This document shows, one piece after another, positions 1-5,920 of a stretch of DNA of 17,852 nt. How positions within the stretch are numbered: position 1 is the first letter of the stretch; each line of letters opens with the position of its first letter. The stretch covers positions 1-17,852 of the forward strand of contig JASEIA010000021.1 of assembly GCA_030018575.1 (NCBI GenBank), written 5' to 3'. Under the pieces are notes generated by a model. That model had not been told where the DNA came from. It saw only the letters and a list, made by a program, of their open reading frames with translations, and searched no databases. The stretch comes from Nanobdellota archaeon. GTDB taxonomy: Archaea > Nanobdellota > Nanobdellia > SCGC-AAA011-G17 > GW2011-AR17. The position numbers were made by a program, and so were the translations under genes.

Positions 1-321
1 GGGTGTGTTCCTGACATTACATACTTTTATAGAGGAGAACCTCATCTTTAAAGTGTAATTATTTGACAAAAAGGGTTATGGGACAGGGAGCATAATTGTC
101 CATGTGGGTTTATTGCGCCAAGAGATTATAATTCCGCATTGGAGATAAGGAAATTGATGCTCAAGAAAATTGAGATAGTGCTCGAAAATCAGAGATTTTC
201 GGCACCCCAAGACATAGTCTCGATGGGGCAGGAACTGCCCGAATCAACGCCTGTTGAGATGAGTCCTCTACCGCCTTTGGCGGCAAGTTTTGTCGCTGAC
301 ACAGGAAACCCCACCCTTTAA
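1..321 (+). pseudogene. Decayed 3' end of a TnpB (IS200/IS605 OrfB) gene
   Basis: The C-terminal part of a TnpB RNA-guided nuclease, running in from beyond the left edge. From about 67 to the TAA at 319-321 it reads a second zinc-ribbon half, then the RuvC-III motif RDYNSALEI, whose Asp is kept, then the usual Pro/Ser-rich TnpB tail (residues such as STPVEMSPLPP). Upstream homology continues only by changing frame: ITYFYRGEP in frame 1 up to about 42, then RTSSLKCNY in frame 3 at about 36-62, then frame 1 again. In-frame stops at 49-51 and 64-66 confirm that the gene is broken. The ribbon reads CPCG where CPxCG is expected, so one residue is also missing. The protein cannot be functional. The fragment ends inside the element's right-end hairpin. 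That it is TnpB is fairly sure; the exact frameshift points are inferred. Confidence 0.72.
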
Positions 322-336
322 GGTTGGGGTAGTTCA
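309..336 (+). mobile_element. IS200/IS605-type right end with omega-RNA-like terminal hairpin
   Basis: A stem-loop directly overlaps the TnpB stop codon: CCCCA at 309-313 pairs with TGGGG at 325-329, and CC at 315-316 pairs with GG at 322-323, around a TTTAA loop with one mismatch. It is followed by GTAGTTCA. In the known IS605 family, a 3'-terminal hairpin followed by a short GTAGTTCA-like tail marks the right end and the scaffold end of the TnpB guide RNA. The guide would then be read from the DNA just downstream, here the 3' end of the ATPase gene in antisense. The element's last bases (TTCA) also supply the ATPase stop codon. No left end is present in the window. Confidence 0.55.
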
Positions 337-1734
337 TTGCGCTTTAGCAAGCATCCTGCTTATATCCTTCAAATCATAGCACCCCGCGGCCTTTTTTTTA
401 AAGCTTTTGGCAAACACTGCAAAATGCTCCTTCCTTTCATTATTATGCCATTCTACCAAAGCAGACTTTGTTTTTAGCCCATAAAGTATATCTTCCCCGT
501 CAACATTTTCCTTCCATTTGCATTCTACAAATAATATCTCTTTTTTTTCATCATCCACTGCAACAATATCTATTTCATTTCCCTTGTGCCACCAGCGGCT
601 TATCCTTGAAAATGAAATTTCCGGAAGCAGGGTCTTGTCACGCACGCTATCCATTATAAACTGCTCAAAAAGCCTGCCCGAATAATTGCCAAAGTCCTTT
701 TTAACAGCGCCCAATACCTCAGGCGTCCGAAATGCCTCCAGCTCGCTCTTGTTTGGGTAAATGTACCTGAACCAGAAATTAAAATAGGGGTCAGCTATGG
801 AATAGCGCCTGTTTTTTGACTGCCTTGATGCAGTTACAGGCAGCTCTTCAAATATAAGCCGCAAGCCTTTAAGCACGTCCAGATACTTTGACACCATCCC
901 CTTATCCAGGCCGGTATTGCCGCATATTTCCCCAGCCGTGTTCTTTCCAAACGAAATAGCCCTGAGTATCAGCTTGTAATTTTTTGGCTCCCGAAATTCC
1001 TCGCTCATTAAAAATTCAGCTTCATTGTAAAGATAGCATCCCTTTTTTAGCATATTTTTCTCAACATTGCCGAAAAATCCAAGATTTGGATCAAATTGCA
1101 GCAGGTATTCAGGCATTCCGCCGATTACGAACCATGTATTGATAAGCTCTTCCATGCCGCAGCCTGGAAGGAATTTTGACAGCGCTGGAAATTGCATTGG
1201 CGCAACGTTCCAGTCTCCTGTTCTTCTTCCGTAAAGCGGGCTTTTTTCCCCCAGCACGTCCGACTCCATCACGCTTACTGAAGAGCCGAGCAATATAAGC
1301 ATGATATTTTTTTCCTTAAGCAGCAGCTCCCATATCCTCTGAAATATTGAAGGTATTGCAGAATTGCTGTAGATAAGGTACGGAAACTCGTCTATGACTA
1401 CCGCTATTTTCTCTTTTTTTTCAATTTCGCTAAATTTTATGTGCGAGGTAAGCGCGCTGAAAACAGAAAACCAGTCCTTGTATTCAGCATCGGCAAAGGC
1501 AGGGTCAGAAAGGAAACTGGCAGATTCCCTCGAGAAAGACCCTATATTTTCCCTATCCCCCTCCTTTGAAGAAAGAAAATATATCCCTTTTGCGCCATCT
1601 AAAAACTTTACAGCCAGCGCAGTTTTTCCAACCCTTCTCCGCCCATAAAGCACGATAAATTCGGGCTTTTTTGAGTTGTGCCTTTCTTTAAGAAACTCAA
1701 TCTCCTTTTCCCTGTTGATAAATAGTTGAGACAT
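334..1734 (-). CDS. Archaeal AAA ATPase with DUF234-type nuclease-like C-terminus
   Basis: A 466-residue cytoplasmic ATPase of the archaeal ATPase_2/DUF234 family. The Walker A motif GRRRVGKT is at residues 31-38, Walker B VVIDEF at 112-117 (Asp115, Glu116), and a sensor-like LILLGSS at about 147-152. A winged helix lies around 262-296. The C-terminal domain carries a PD-(D/E)xK-like arrangement: Glu357, Asp389 in NEIDIV, and Glu404-x-Lys406 in FVECKWK. A nuclease or DNA-binding role is therefore possible, but the family's function is not established. The ATG at 1734 lies about 28 bp from a minus-strand TATA box, so the mRNA is probably leaderless. The stop codon TGA (334-336) is made from the terminal TTCA of the TnpB element, so the last residues may have been altered by that insertion. 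Length is normal for the family. Confidence 0.88.
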   Translation of the reverse strand: MSQLFINREKEIEFLKERHNSKKPEFIVLYGRRRVGKTALAVKFLDGAKGIYFLSSKEGDRENIGSFSRESASFLSDPAFADAEYKDWFSVFSALTSHIKFSEIEKKEKIAVVIDEFPYLIYSNSAIPSIFQRIWELLLKEKNIMLILLGSSVSVMESDVLGEKSPLYGRRTGDWNVAPMQFPALSKFLPGCGMEELINTWFVIGGMPEYLLQFDPNLGFFGNVEKNMLKKGCYLYNEAEFLMSEEFREPKNYKLILRAISFGKNTAGEICGNTGLDKGMVSKYLDVLKGLRLIFEELPVTASRQSKNRRYSIADPYFNFWFRYIYPNKSELEAFRTPEVLGAVKKDFGNYSGRLFEQFIMDSVRDKTLLPEISFSRISRWWHKGNEIDIVAVDDEKKEILFVECKWKENVDGEDILYGLKTKSALVEWHNNERKEHFAVFAKSFKKKAAGCYDLKDISRMLAKAQ

Positions 1735-1766
1735 AAGTATATTACTTTACTATCAACTATTTAAAG
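1719..1766 (-). promoter_or_regulatory. ATPase promoter with 11-bp inverted repeat around the start
   Basis: Minus-strand TATA box TTTAAATA at 1759-1766, centred about 28 bp before the ATPase ATG at 1734. A perfect inverted repeat flanks the start: TAAATAGTTGA at 1719-1729 (inside codons 2-6) and TCAACTATTTA at 1753-1763 (overlapping the TATA box). The arms start 34 bp apart. A protein bound there would cover the TATA box and the transcription start, so this looks like an operator, perhaps autoregulatory. The pattern is seen directly; the regulatory role is inferred. Confidence 0.5.
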
Positions 1767-1794
1767 GTTGCGGTTTGCGCCAAAACCGGGGCTG

Positions 1795-1866
1795 ATGGTA
1801 TTCCTGGTGGTTGTGCTGATAATTATAAATGTCGGATGGTTCGTATACATGAAAAAGAGGAGGTAA
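1795..1866 (+). CDS. 23-residue single-TM peptide or remnant of a membrane-anchor tail
   Basis: A tiny open frame from ATG 1795 to TAA 1864-1866. It is almost entirely hydrophobic (VFLVVVLIII, then GWFVY) and ends in KKRR, the layout of one membrane segment with a positive cytoplasmic tail. The frame is open back to 1765. The same AT-rich palindromic box that serves the ATPase (1759-1766) lies about 32 bp upstream in this orientation, so expression as a small peptide is possible. It also looks like the C-terminal anchor of a larger, now deleted surface protein. There is no clear ribosome-binding site. Gene or remnant cannot be settled from sequence alone. Confidence 0.3.
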   Translation: MVFLVVVLIIINVGWFVYMKKRR

Positions 1867-1880
1867 TCCCAACCAAAGCC

Positions 1881-1923
1881 TTATATACTAAAAAGTGAAC
1901 ATATGTTCATATAAAGGTGAACA
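1881..1923 (+). promoter_or_regulatory. Promoter and palindromic operator of the nucleotidyltransferase gene
   Basis: A TATA box TTATATA lies at 1881-1887, placing the transcription start near 1910. Between the box and that start is a perfect 14-bp palindrome, TGAACATATGTTCA (1896-1909). A further half-site TGAACA (1918-1923) overlaps the ribosome-binding region AAGGTGA. The position, and the helix-turn-helix domain of the protein encoded just downstream, suggest autoregulation as in many toxin-antitoxin operons. The site is seen; its function is inferred. Confidence 0.55.
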
Positions 1924-1924
1924 A

Positions 1925-2527
1925 ATGCTGATGAAAACACAGGCAAGGATAATGCGGCTGTTTGCAGGGCAGATAATCAGGATGTTTACTATTCGCGAGA
2001 TTGCAAGGGAGCTTAAGATGCATGTTTCCCTTGCCCACAGGGCGATTGTGCCGCTTATTAAAGAACGGCTTTTAAAGCGGAATGAGCAAAAGCTCATATC
2101 TATTGACTATTCCGGAAACCATGAAACTCTCGCTTATATTGAATACTTAAGAAGCAGGGATTTTTTAAGCAAACCAAAAAACAGGGATGTTGGCATGTTT
2201 GCCATGGAAGTCACGGACAAAATAGGCGAAGAGAGCTTTGTTCTGCTTTTGTTTGGCTCTGCAGTAATAAGCCCCAATCCGCGGGATATAGACATTCTCC
2301 TTATTGTGGATGATACAGAAAAGATAGAATTTCACGAACGCTTTCTGGAAAATATATGCAGCGGCTTCAGCTTGAAATTTGAGCCGCGGGTTATTTCTTT
2401 TGAAAGTGCTTATGAAATGCTGGGCAAAAGGGAAGAAGCTAATATTATGAACGAAACATTAAATAAGCACCTGATATTATATGGGGCGGGGCTTTTTTAC
2501 AGGCTCGTCAAAAAAGGGAGAAAATAA
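1925..2527 (+). CDS. Winged-helix minimal nucleotidyltransferase (MNT antitoxin-like)
   Basis: A 200-residue protein with an N-terminal winged helix (about residues 8-55) and a minimal nucleotidyltransferase domain. The nucleotidyltransferase signature is LLFGSA at 108-113, followed by RDIDIL with Asp121 and Asp123, the metal-binding pair. In known HEPN/MNT systems such a protein neutralises a HEPN RNase partner by adenylylating it. The next frame downstream is a wrecked HEPN-like gene, which fits. The start chosen is ATG 1925, preceded at four bases by GGTGA; an upstream in-frame ATG at 1895 would lie before the expected transcription start. The gene has its own TATA box and a palindrome that could bind the protein's own winged helix. 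The role as a lone antitoxin or free regulator is inferred. Confidence 0.78.
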   Translation: MLMKTQARIMRLFAGQIIRMFTIREIARELKMHVSLAHRAIVPLIKERLLKRNEQKLISIDYSGNHETLAYIEYLRSRDFLSKPKNRDVGMFAMEVTDKIGEESFVLLLFGSAVISPNPRDIDILLIVDDTEKIEFHERFLENICSGFSLKFEPRVISFESAYEMLGKREEANIMNETLNKHLILYGAGLFYRLVKKGRK

Positions 2528-2675
2528 TGCTTGAAGAGAAAAAGCTGAAGAGGGCGGAAGAGCGATGTTCACATATGAAATGGGCGCTATCGTTATGCAG
2601 GAAAAGGCAAGAACGTCTATTGAAAGGGCAAGCAGGTTTAACCTTGAGGTAAGGAAAATGTTAGCAATAAGATAA
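2527..2675 (+). pseudogene. Internally deleted HEPN-like toxin partner
   Basis: The start ATG overlaps the upstream stop (TAATG), the usual coupling of MNT and HEPN genes. The first dozen codons read MLEEKKLKRAEER, a typical HEPN N-terminus. The frame then loses similarity and stops early, after 42 codons. A different frame from 2565 to the TAA at 2673-2675 reads FTYEMGAIVMQEKARTSIER and ends EVRKMLAIR, resembling the C-terminal helix of a HEPN protein. The parts fit one gene that lost its middle (roughly 100 or more codons, including the expected RxxxxH catalytic motif) by a deletion that also shifted frame. Alternatively the 42-codon frame could be made as a short basic peptide. Confidence 0.5.
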
Positions 2676-2679
2676 AATA
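2672..2679 (+). promoter_or_regulatory. TATA box of the THUMP-like methyltransferase gene
   Basis: ATAAAATA is centred about 27 bp upstream of ATG 2703. This matches the leaderless spacing seen repeatedly in this window and supports that start codon, which lacks a ribosome-binding site. The box overlaps the end of the HEPN remnant. Confidence 0.45.
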
Positions 2680-2702
2680 GGATGCCTCATTAGGGTTTTG
2701 CA

Positions 2703-3809
2703 ATGGAACTCTTCAAAAATATAAAGGACACTGAAAAGGAAATAGCAAAGGCAGAAGCGCTTTTGAAGCAGGGCATTCAGAAAGACAGGATTTGCGCAGC
2801 CTTAAAAATCTCTGAAGAGGCCTGCGAAATAGCAGCCGCAAGGCTCAGGAATGAAAAGACAGGCAAGACAAGCCACAAGGGGCTTTTCATGAGCCTTAAT
2901 GACCTGAGGTTTGCGACAAACGAGGAAGTTGCAAAATACAGGGCAAAACGACTGAAATGCAATACAATAATTGAGATAGGCTCTGGCATTGGGCTGCAGT
3001 CATTTGAATTTGCAAAAACATGCAAAAGAGTCATTGCAATAGAGATTGATAAAAGAAAATATGAATATGCAAAGAAGAACGCTGAAATGCTCGGCATTAA
3101 TAACATTGAATTCATAAACGCTGACGCATTAAAGCTTAAGAAAATCCCAAACGCGGACATTGTCTTTTGCGAAACAGAGAGGGAAGCTGAGGAAAAGGAA
3201 AGGAAGATTGAGAAACTAAAGCCGGATATCAGGAAAGTGCTTGAAACCTATGGCAAAATAACAAAAGACATCTGCATTGAAGTTCCGCCGCGGATAAAGG
3301 AAGCGGCTTATGAATGCGAGAAAGAGTATTTGTCAGTAAGCCATGGGCTTAACAGGCTTGACCTTTATTTTGGAAAATTAAGGAAGTGCGCAATCTCAGC
3401 TGTGATTGCAGAGACAGGGGAAAGGCTTGAAGGCGAAACAAAGCAGATGGAGGAAAGCAGGCCTTTGAAGTACATTCACGAGCCTGACAAGGCTGCTGAA
3501 AAGGCAGGCCTGCTGTGGGCAATTCCGGGAAAAGGGCTGTATGCATACAAGGATTTTCTAACAAGCAAGAATCCTATAAAAAGCAGTTTCATAAAAAGCT
3601 CGTTTGAAGTGCTTCACAGGTGTATTGGTTTTGATGAAGCAATAAAGGCATTAAAAAAGGAAAACTGCGGAAAAGCAATTCTACGATACAGCATAAGCCC
3701 TGACAGGTATTGGAAAGAGAGAAAGAAATATGAAGATGAATTAAAAGGCGGAGAAATCCTTTACCTGTTCTCTTCAGGCAAAGAGCTTCTTGTCTGCAAA
3801 AAAATCTAG
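2703..3809 (+). CDS. Class I SAM methyltransferase with THUMP-like C-terminal domain
   Basis: A 368-residue predicted methyltransferase, probably acting on RNA. A short helical N-terminus leads to a Rossmann methyltransferase fold: SAM-binding loop IIEIGSGIGLQ at 89-99, acidic strand-2 end IAIEID at 111-116, and INADAL at 138-143. The region KYIHEPDKAAEKAGL near 265-280 and what follows to the end match the THUMP-like domain found at the C-terminus of a family best known from bacteria (pattern YEPD-x-A-x3-AGL). The strand-4 catalytic position, usually FCDPARR or DPPY in related enzymes, reads FCETERE at 155-161, so the Asp-Pro pair is gone. Activity or substrate may therefore be unusual. No function is established for the family. 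Its stop overlaps that of the convergent gene. Confidence 0.72.
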   Translation: MELFKNIKDTEKEIAKAEALLKQGIQKDRICAALKISEEACEIAAARLRNEKTGKTSHKGLFMSLNDLRFATNEEVAKYRAKRLKCNTIIEIGSGIGLQSFEFAKTCKRVIAIEIDKRKYEYAKKNAEMLGINNIEFINADALKLKKIPNADIVFCETEREAEEKERKIEKLKPDIRKVLETYGKITKDICIEVPPRIKEAAYECEKEYLSVSHGLNRLDLYFGKLRKCAISAVIAETGERLEGETKQMEESRPLKYIHEPDKAAEKAGLLWAIPGKGLYAYKDFLTSKNPIKSSFIKSSFEVLHRCIGFDEAIKALKKENCGKAILRYSISPDRYWKERKKYEDELKGGEILYLFSSGKELLVCKKI

Positions 3810-4057
3810 TGATGCATTGGCATGCAGTGGCCGAAAGCTTTCCACTTAAGGGATTTTGCAATTCCGAGGAAAAGCAATCCAAGGATGTATGCAAACAGCC
3901 CGTAAATAAAACCCAGCTGAACCTGCCTCATTATCCCTTCCAATATCGATGCAAACCCCAGCGCGCCAAAGAACACGGCGCCCAGGAAAAACAGCCCCCT
4001 TGCACCCTTCTCTTTCATGGAACAACACTCCGCTTTCTTCTCTTCTTTTTTCGCCAT
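3806..4057 (-). CDS. Small two-TM membrane protein with Cys/His/Met-rich ends
   Basis: An 83-residue protein of unknown function. A charged N-terminus with a vicinal cysteine pair (AECCSM, residues 9-14) is followed by two hydrophobic segments (about 21-44 and 48-66) and a tail ending GHCMPMHH. Both termini would lie on the same side of the membrane, so the cysteine, methionine and histidine residues could form a soft-metal site; that is speculation. It follows the glutaredoxin gene by 14 bases and has a strong ribosome-binding site GGAGG (4063-4067) five bases before its ATG, so the two are probably one operon. Its TAG stop overlaps the TAG of the convergent methyltransferase gene in the shared bases CTAG (3806-3809). 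Confidence 0.62.
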   Translation of the reverse strand: MAKKEEKKAECCSMKEKGARGLFFLGAVFFGALGFASILEGIMRQVQLGFIYGLFAYILGLLFLGIAKSLKWKAFGHCMPMHH

Positions 4058-4071
4058 TTGAACCTCCTTTT

Positions 4072-4311
4072 TTATTTCAAATTAAGAGCTTTCTTCAATG
4101 CAGGCTGGTCAAAGCCTATTATGCACTGCCCGCCAACCATTATGACCGGCACGCCCATCTGCCCTGACACTTCAATCATCTCGGCAGCGGCTTTCCTGTC
4201 TTTTGACACGTCAACAGCCTCAAACTTCACCTTATGCTCGCTTAAAAACTGCTTTGCCATGTCACAGTAAGGGCATGTGGGCGTTGAGTAGATTTTTACT
4301 TTCTTTTCCAT
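4072..4311 (-). CDS. Glutaredoxin-like thiol-disulfide oxidoreductase
   Basis: A 79-residue glutaredoxin/NrdH-type redox protein of the cytoplasm. The active-site CPYC is at residues 13-16 directly after strand 1 (VKIYSTPT). The cis-proline motif is GVPVI (Pro55), and GQCIIGFD near 61-68 is the conserved C-terminal turn that binds the thiol substrate. Start choice: ATG 4311 is preceded at a normal distance by GGAG. The longer frame would need a TTG at 4347, which would lie upstream of the likely transcription start (TATA-like TTAAAAAG on the minus strand at about 4350-4357). It probably reduces cytoplasmic disulfides or a specific partner, and is co-transcribed with the small membrane protein behind it. 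Confidence 0.88.
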   Translation of the reverse strand: MEKKVKIYSTPTCPYCDMAKQFLSEHKVKFEAVDVSKDRKAAAEMIEVSGQMGVPVIMVGGQCIIGFDQPALKKALNLK

Positions 4312-4438
4312 TTTTTCTCCATTATAGCTTATTGTTTTTGCCAACAAGCTTTTTAACCCTCATTTTTGTATTAGCATTTTCCATTTTTGCCTCCAGTTAT
4401 ATTCATGCAAGCTGCATTTAAATAGGTTTCTGCCCGTC

Positions 4439-5863
4439 TCAGCATAGAAGAAACACTCTTTTTGGAACAAAGAGGATATTGCCTTCCAACTTTGTCTTGC
4501 CGTCATATATTACAATCCCATACTTTGCAGAAACTTTTTTCATTGTCTGCCTTACCTGCCTCGGTCCCTTTTGCCCGTAGCCCACTTCCACCACAGTCTT
4601 TGCATTGTCTTTCTGCCTCGTAATTATAAAATCAGCGCCGCGCTTTTCGCTGTCGCGCGACAGCTTAAATCCTTTTTTTGAAAACTTATAAAGATAAAAT
4701 GCAACAATATCCTCAAACAGCCTGCCGTAAACCGCCCTGTCTATGCTGCTCCCGGATTCCCAAAGCAAAGTGGCTTTTATTACCGGCGCTATGAAAGCAT
4801 ATTTCGGCGTTTTTCTTGCCTGCTTTGCAGCCCTGCCAAACGCCTTTATAGGAAACAATATTTCCGACTTTTCAAGGGTTGTAAGCACTGAATGAACAGT
4901 CGGCTTTCCAAGCCCTAACCGCGAAGAAACAGCTTCAAGGCTCATATCTTCGGCGCTTGACAGCAAAAGAAGCAGGTTCCATACCTTATCGAGCGTTTCT
5001 TTGTTATATGGAAAAATCGCCGCAATATCATCATAAACTACTTTCTCAAGCATCTGTATGAGCCTTTGGAACACTTCTTCCCTGCTCTTCAGTTCAAGGG
5101 AAAAAGGCAGCGTGCCTTTTGAAAGATAATCCTCAATATCATAGCGCTTCCACTTTACAAAATAGGGCGCTGCAGCCCTCTCTATGGCAGAAACCGCTGA
5201 AAAGGCGCGCTTTGCACTGCCTGAGAAAAACATTGCATCATACAATTTTTCTCCGGCGCCTTCAGGCGGAAGTATCCCTCTCTTAAGGAATACATACTCG
5301 GCGAATGTGAGGGGGAATATTTTTTCCATGTGCACCCTTCTGGCAACATCCGGGTTTGCCTGCAGTGCCAGTGCATTTGAGCCAGTTGCAATGATAAAAA
5401 CATGCTTTGACCTGTCAAATACCGTCTTCAGGGCTGCGGCCCAGTTTTTATCGTAATGCGCTTCGTCTACAAGAAAAAATGCCTTTTCCTGCAGCTCTTC
5501 AACCGCTAAGCCGCTTATGTCTTCATAAGCTTCTATAAACTCATATATATTTGAGCCAAACGCCTTTACCAGCTCGTCCGCTGAAACATAAATTATCCTA
5601 TCCTGCGGAACTCCCTCTGCTTTTAATAAAAAGTACAGCTGGGACAGCAGGGTTGTCTTGCCTGTTCCTCTCAGCCCCGGCATTACAGTCCACCTGTTGC
5701 CTGTTTTGCCGGAAATAAAATCTTTGGCAAGCGCCTCTATCCTCGCAAAAATCATCCTGCGCTTCAGCGGCTTTTCTCCTGGGCCGCGCAGATAAATTCC
5801 AAGCCTTTCCGGGGCGTTGGCCAGCGCCTTCCTTGCAAAATTAGCAATTTCTTCTCTTGCCAT
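4439..5863 (-). CDS. AAA_14/DUF4143-type ATPase
   Basis: A 474-residue ATPase, a different family from the one at 334-1734. Walker A GLRGTGKT is at residues 63-70, Walker B FFLVDEAH at 129-136 (Asp133, Glu134), and sensor 1 IIATGSNAL at 157-165. A winged helix lies around 296-336 (SLEAVSSRLGLGKPTVHSVL). The C-terminal DUF4143-like domain has a nuclease-like skeleton (Glu384, Asp411, Glu427), but the ExK lysine is replaced: it reads EVGYG, so catalysis may be lost. Family function is not established; links to defence or DNA transactions are only suspected. It is codirectional with lgt, whose stop lies 49 bp upstream, but has its own leaderless promoter with paired inverted repeats. The winged helix could mediate autoregulation. 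Confidence 0.87.
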   Translation of the reverse strand: MAREEIANFARKALANAPERLGIYLRGPGEKPLKRRMIFARIEALAKDFISGKTGNRWTVMPGLRGTGKTTLLSQLYFLLKAEGVPQDRIIYVSADELVKAFGSNIYEFIEAYEDISGLAVEELQEKAFFLVDEAHYDKNWAAALKTVFDRSKHVFIIATGSNALALQANPDVARRVHMEKIFPLTFAEYVFLKRGILPPEGAGEKLYDAMFFSGSAKRAFSAVSAIERAAAPYFVKWKRYDIEDYLSKGTLPFSLELKSREEVFQRLIQMLEKVVYDDIAAIFPYNKETLDKVWNLLLLLSSAEDMSLEAVSSRLGLGKPTVHSVLTTLEKSEILFPIKAFGRAAKQARKTPKYAFIAPVIKATLLWESGSSIDRAVYGRLFEDIVAFYLYKFSKKGFKLSRDSEKRGADFIITRQKDNAKTVVEVGYGQKGPRQVRQTMKKVSAKYGIVIYDGKTKLEGNILFVPKRVFLLC

Positions 5864-5864
5864 A

Positions 5865-5920
5865 TTGGTTAAACAAGATTAACTAATATATATACTTTTT
5901 GGTTAAACATACTTAACCAA
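5865..5920 (-). promoter_or_regulatory. ATPase promoter flanked by two copies of an inverted repeat
   Basis: The TATA box (TATATATA, 5887-5894) is centred 27-28 bp before the ATPase ATG at 5863. On each side sits the same motif: TTGGTTAA (5865-5872), six bases, TTAACTAA (5879-5886); and TTGGTTAA (5899-5906), six bases, TTAACCAA (5913-5920). The second copy is perfect; the first has one mismatch. Copies are 34 bp apart, about three helical turns. The outer copy overlaps the stop codon of lgt. This is a classic repressor-operator layout. The pattern is certain; the binding protein is unknown. Confidence 0.7.

Noticed and set aside
1895..1924. Upstream in-frame ATG of the nucleotidyltransferase
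   Set aside because: It lies before the predicted transcription start and inside the palindrome; ATG 1925 has a ribosome-binding site.
4312..4347. TTG start giving a 91-residue glutaredoxin
   Set aside because: The extra residues precede the thioredoxin-fold first strand, and ATG 4311 has GGAG upstream.
4417..4424. TTTAAATA box between the glutaredoxin and ATPase genes
   Set aside because: No start codon lies at the leaderless distance on either strand; the glutaredoxin gene has a closer TATA-like box and a ribosome-binding site.
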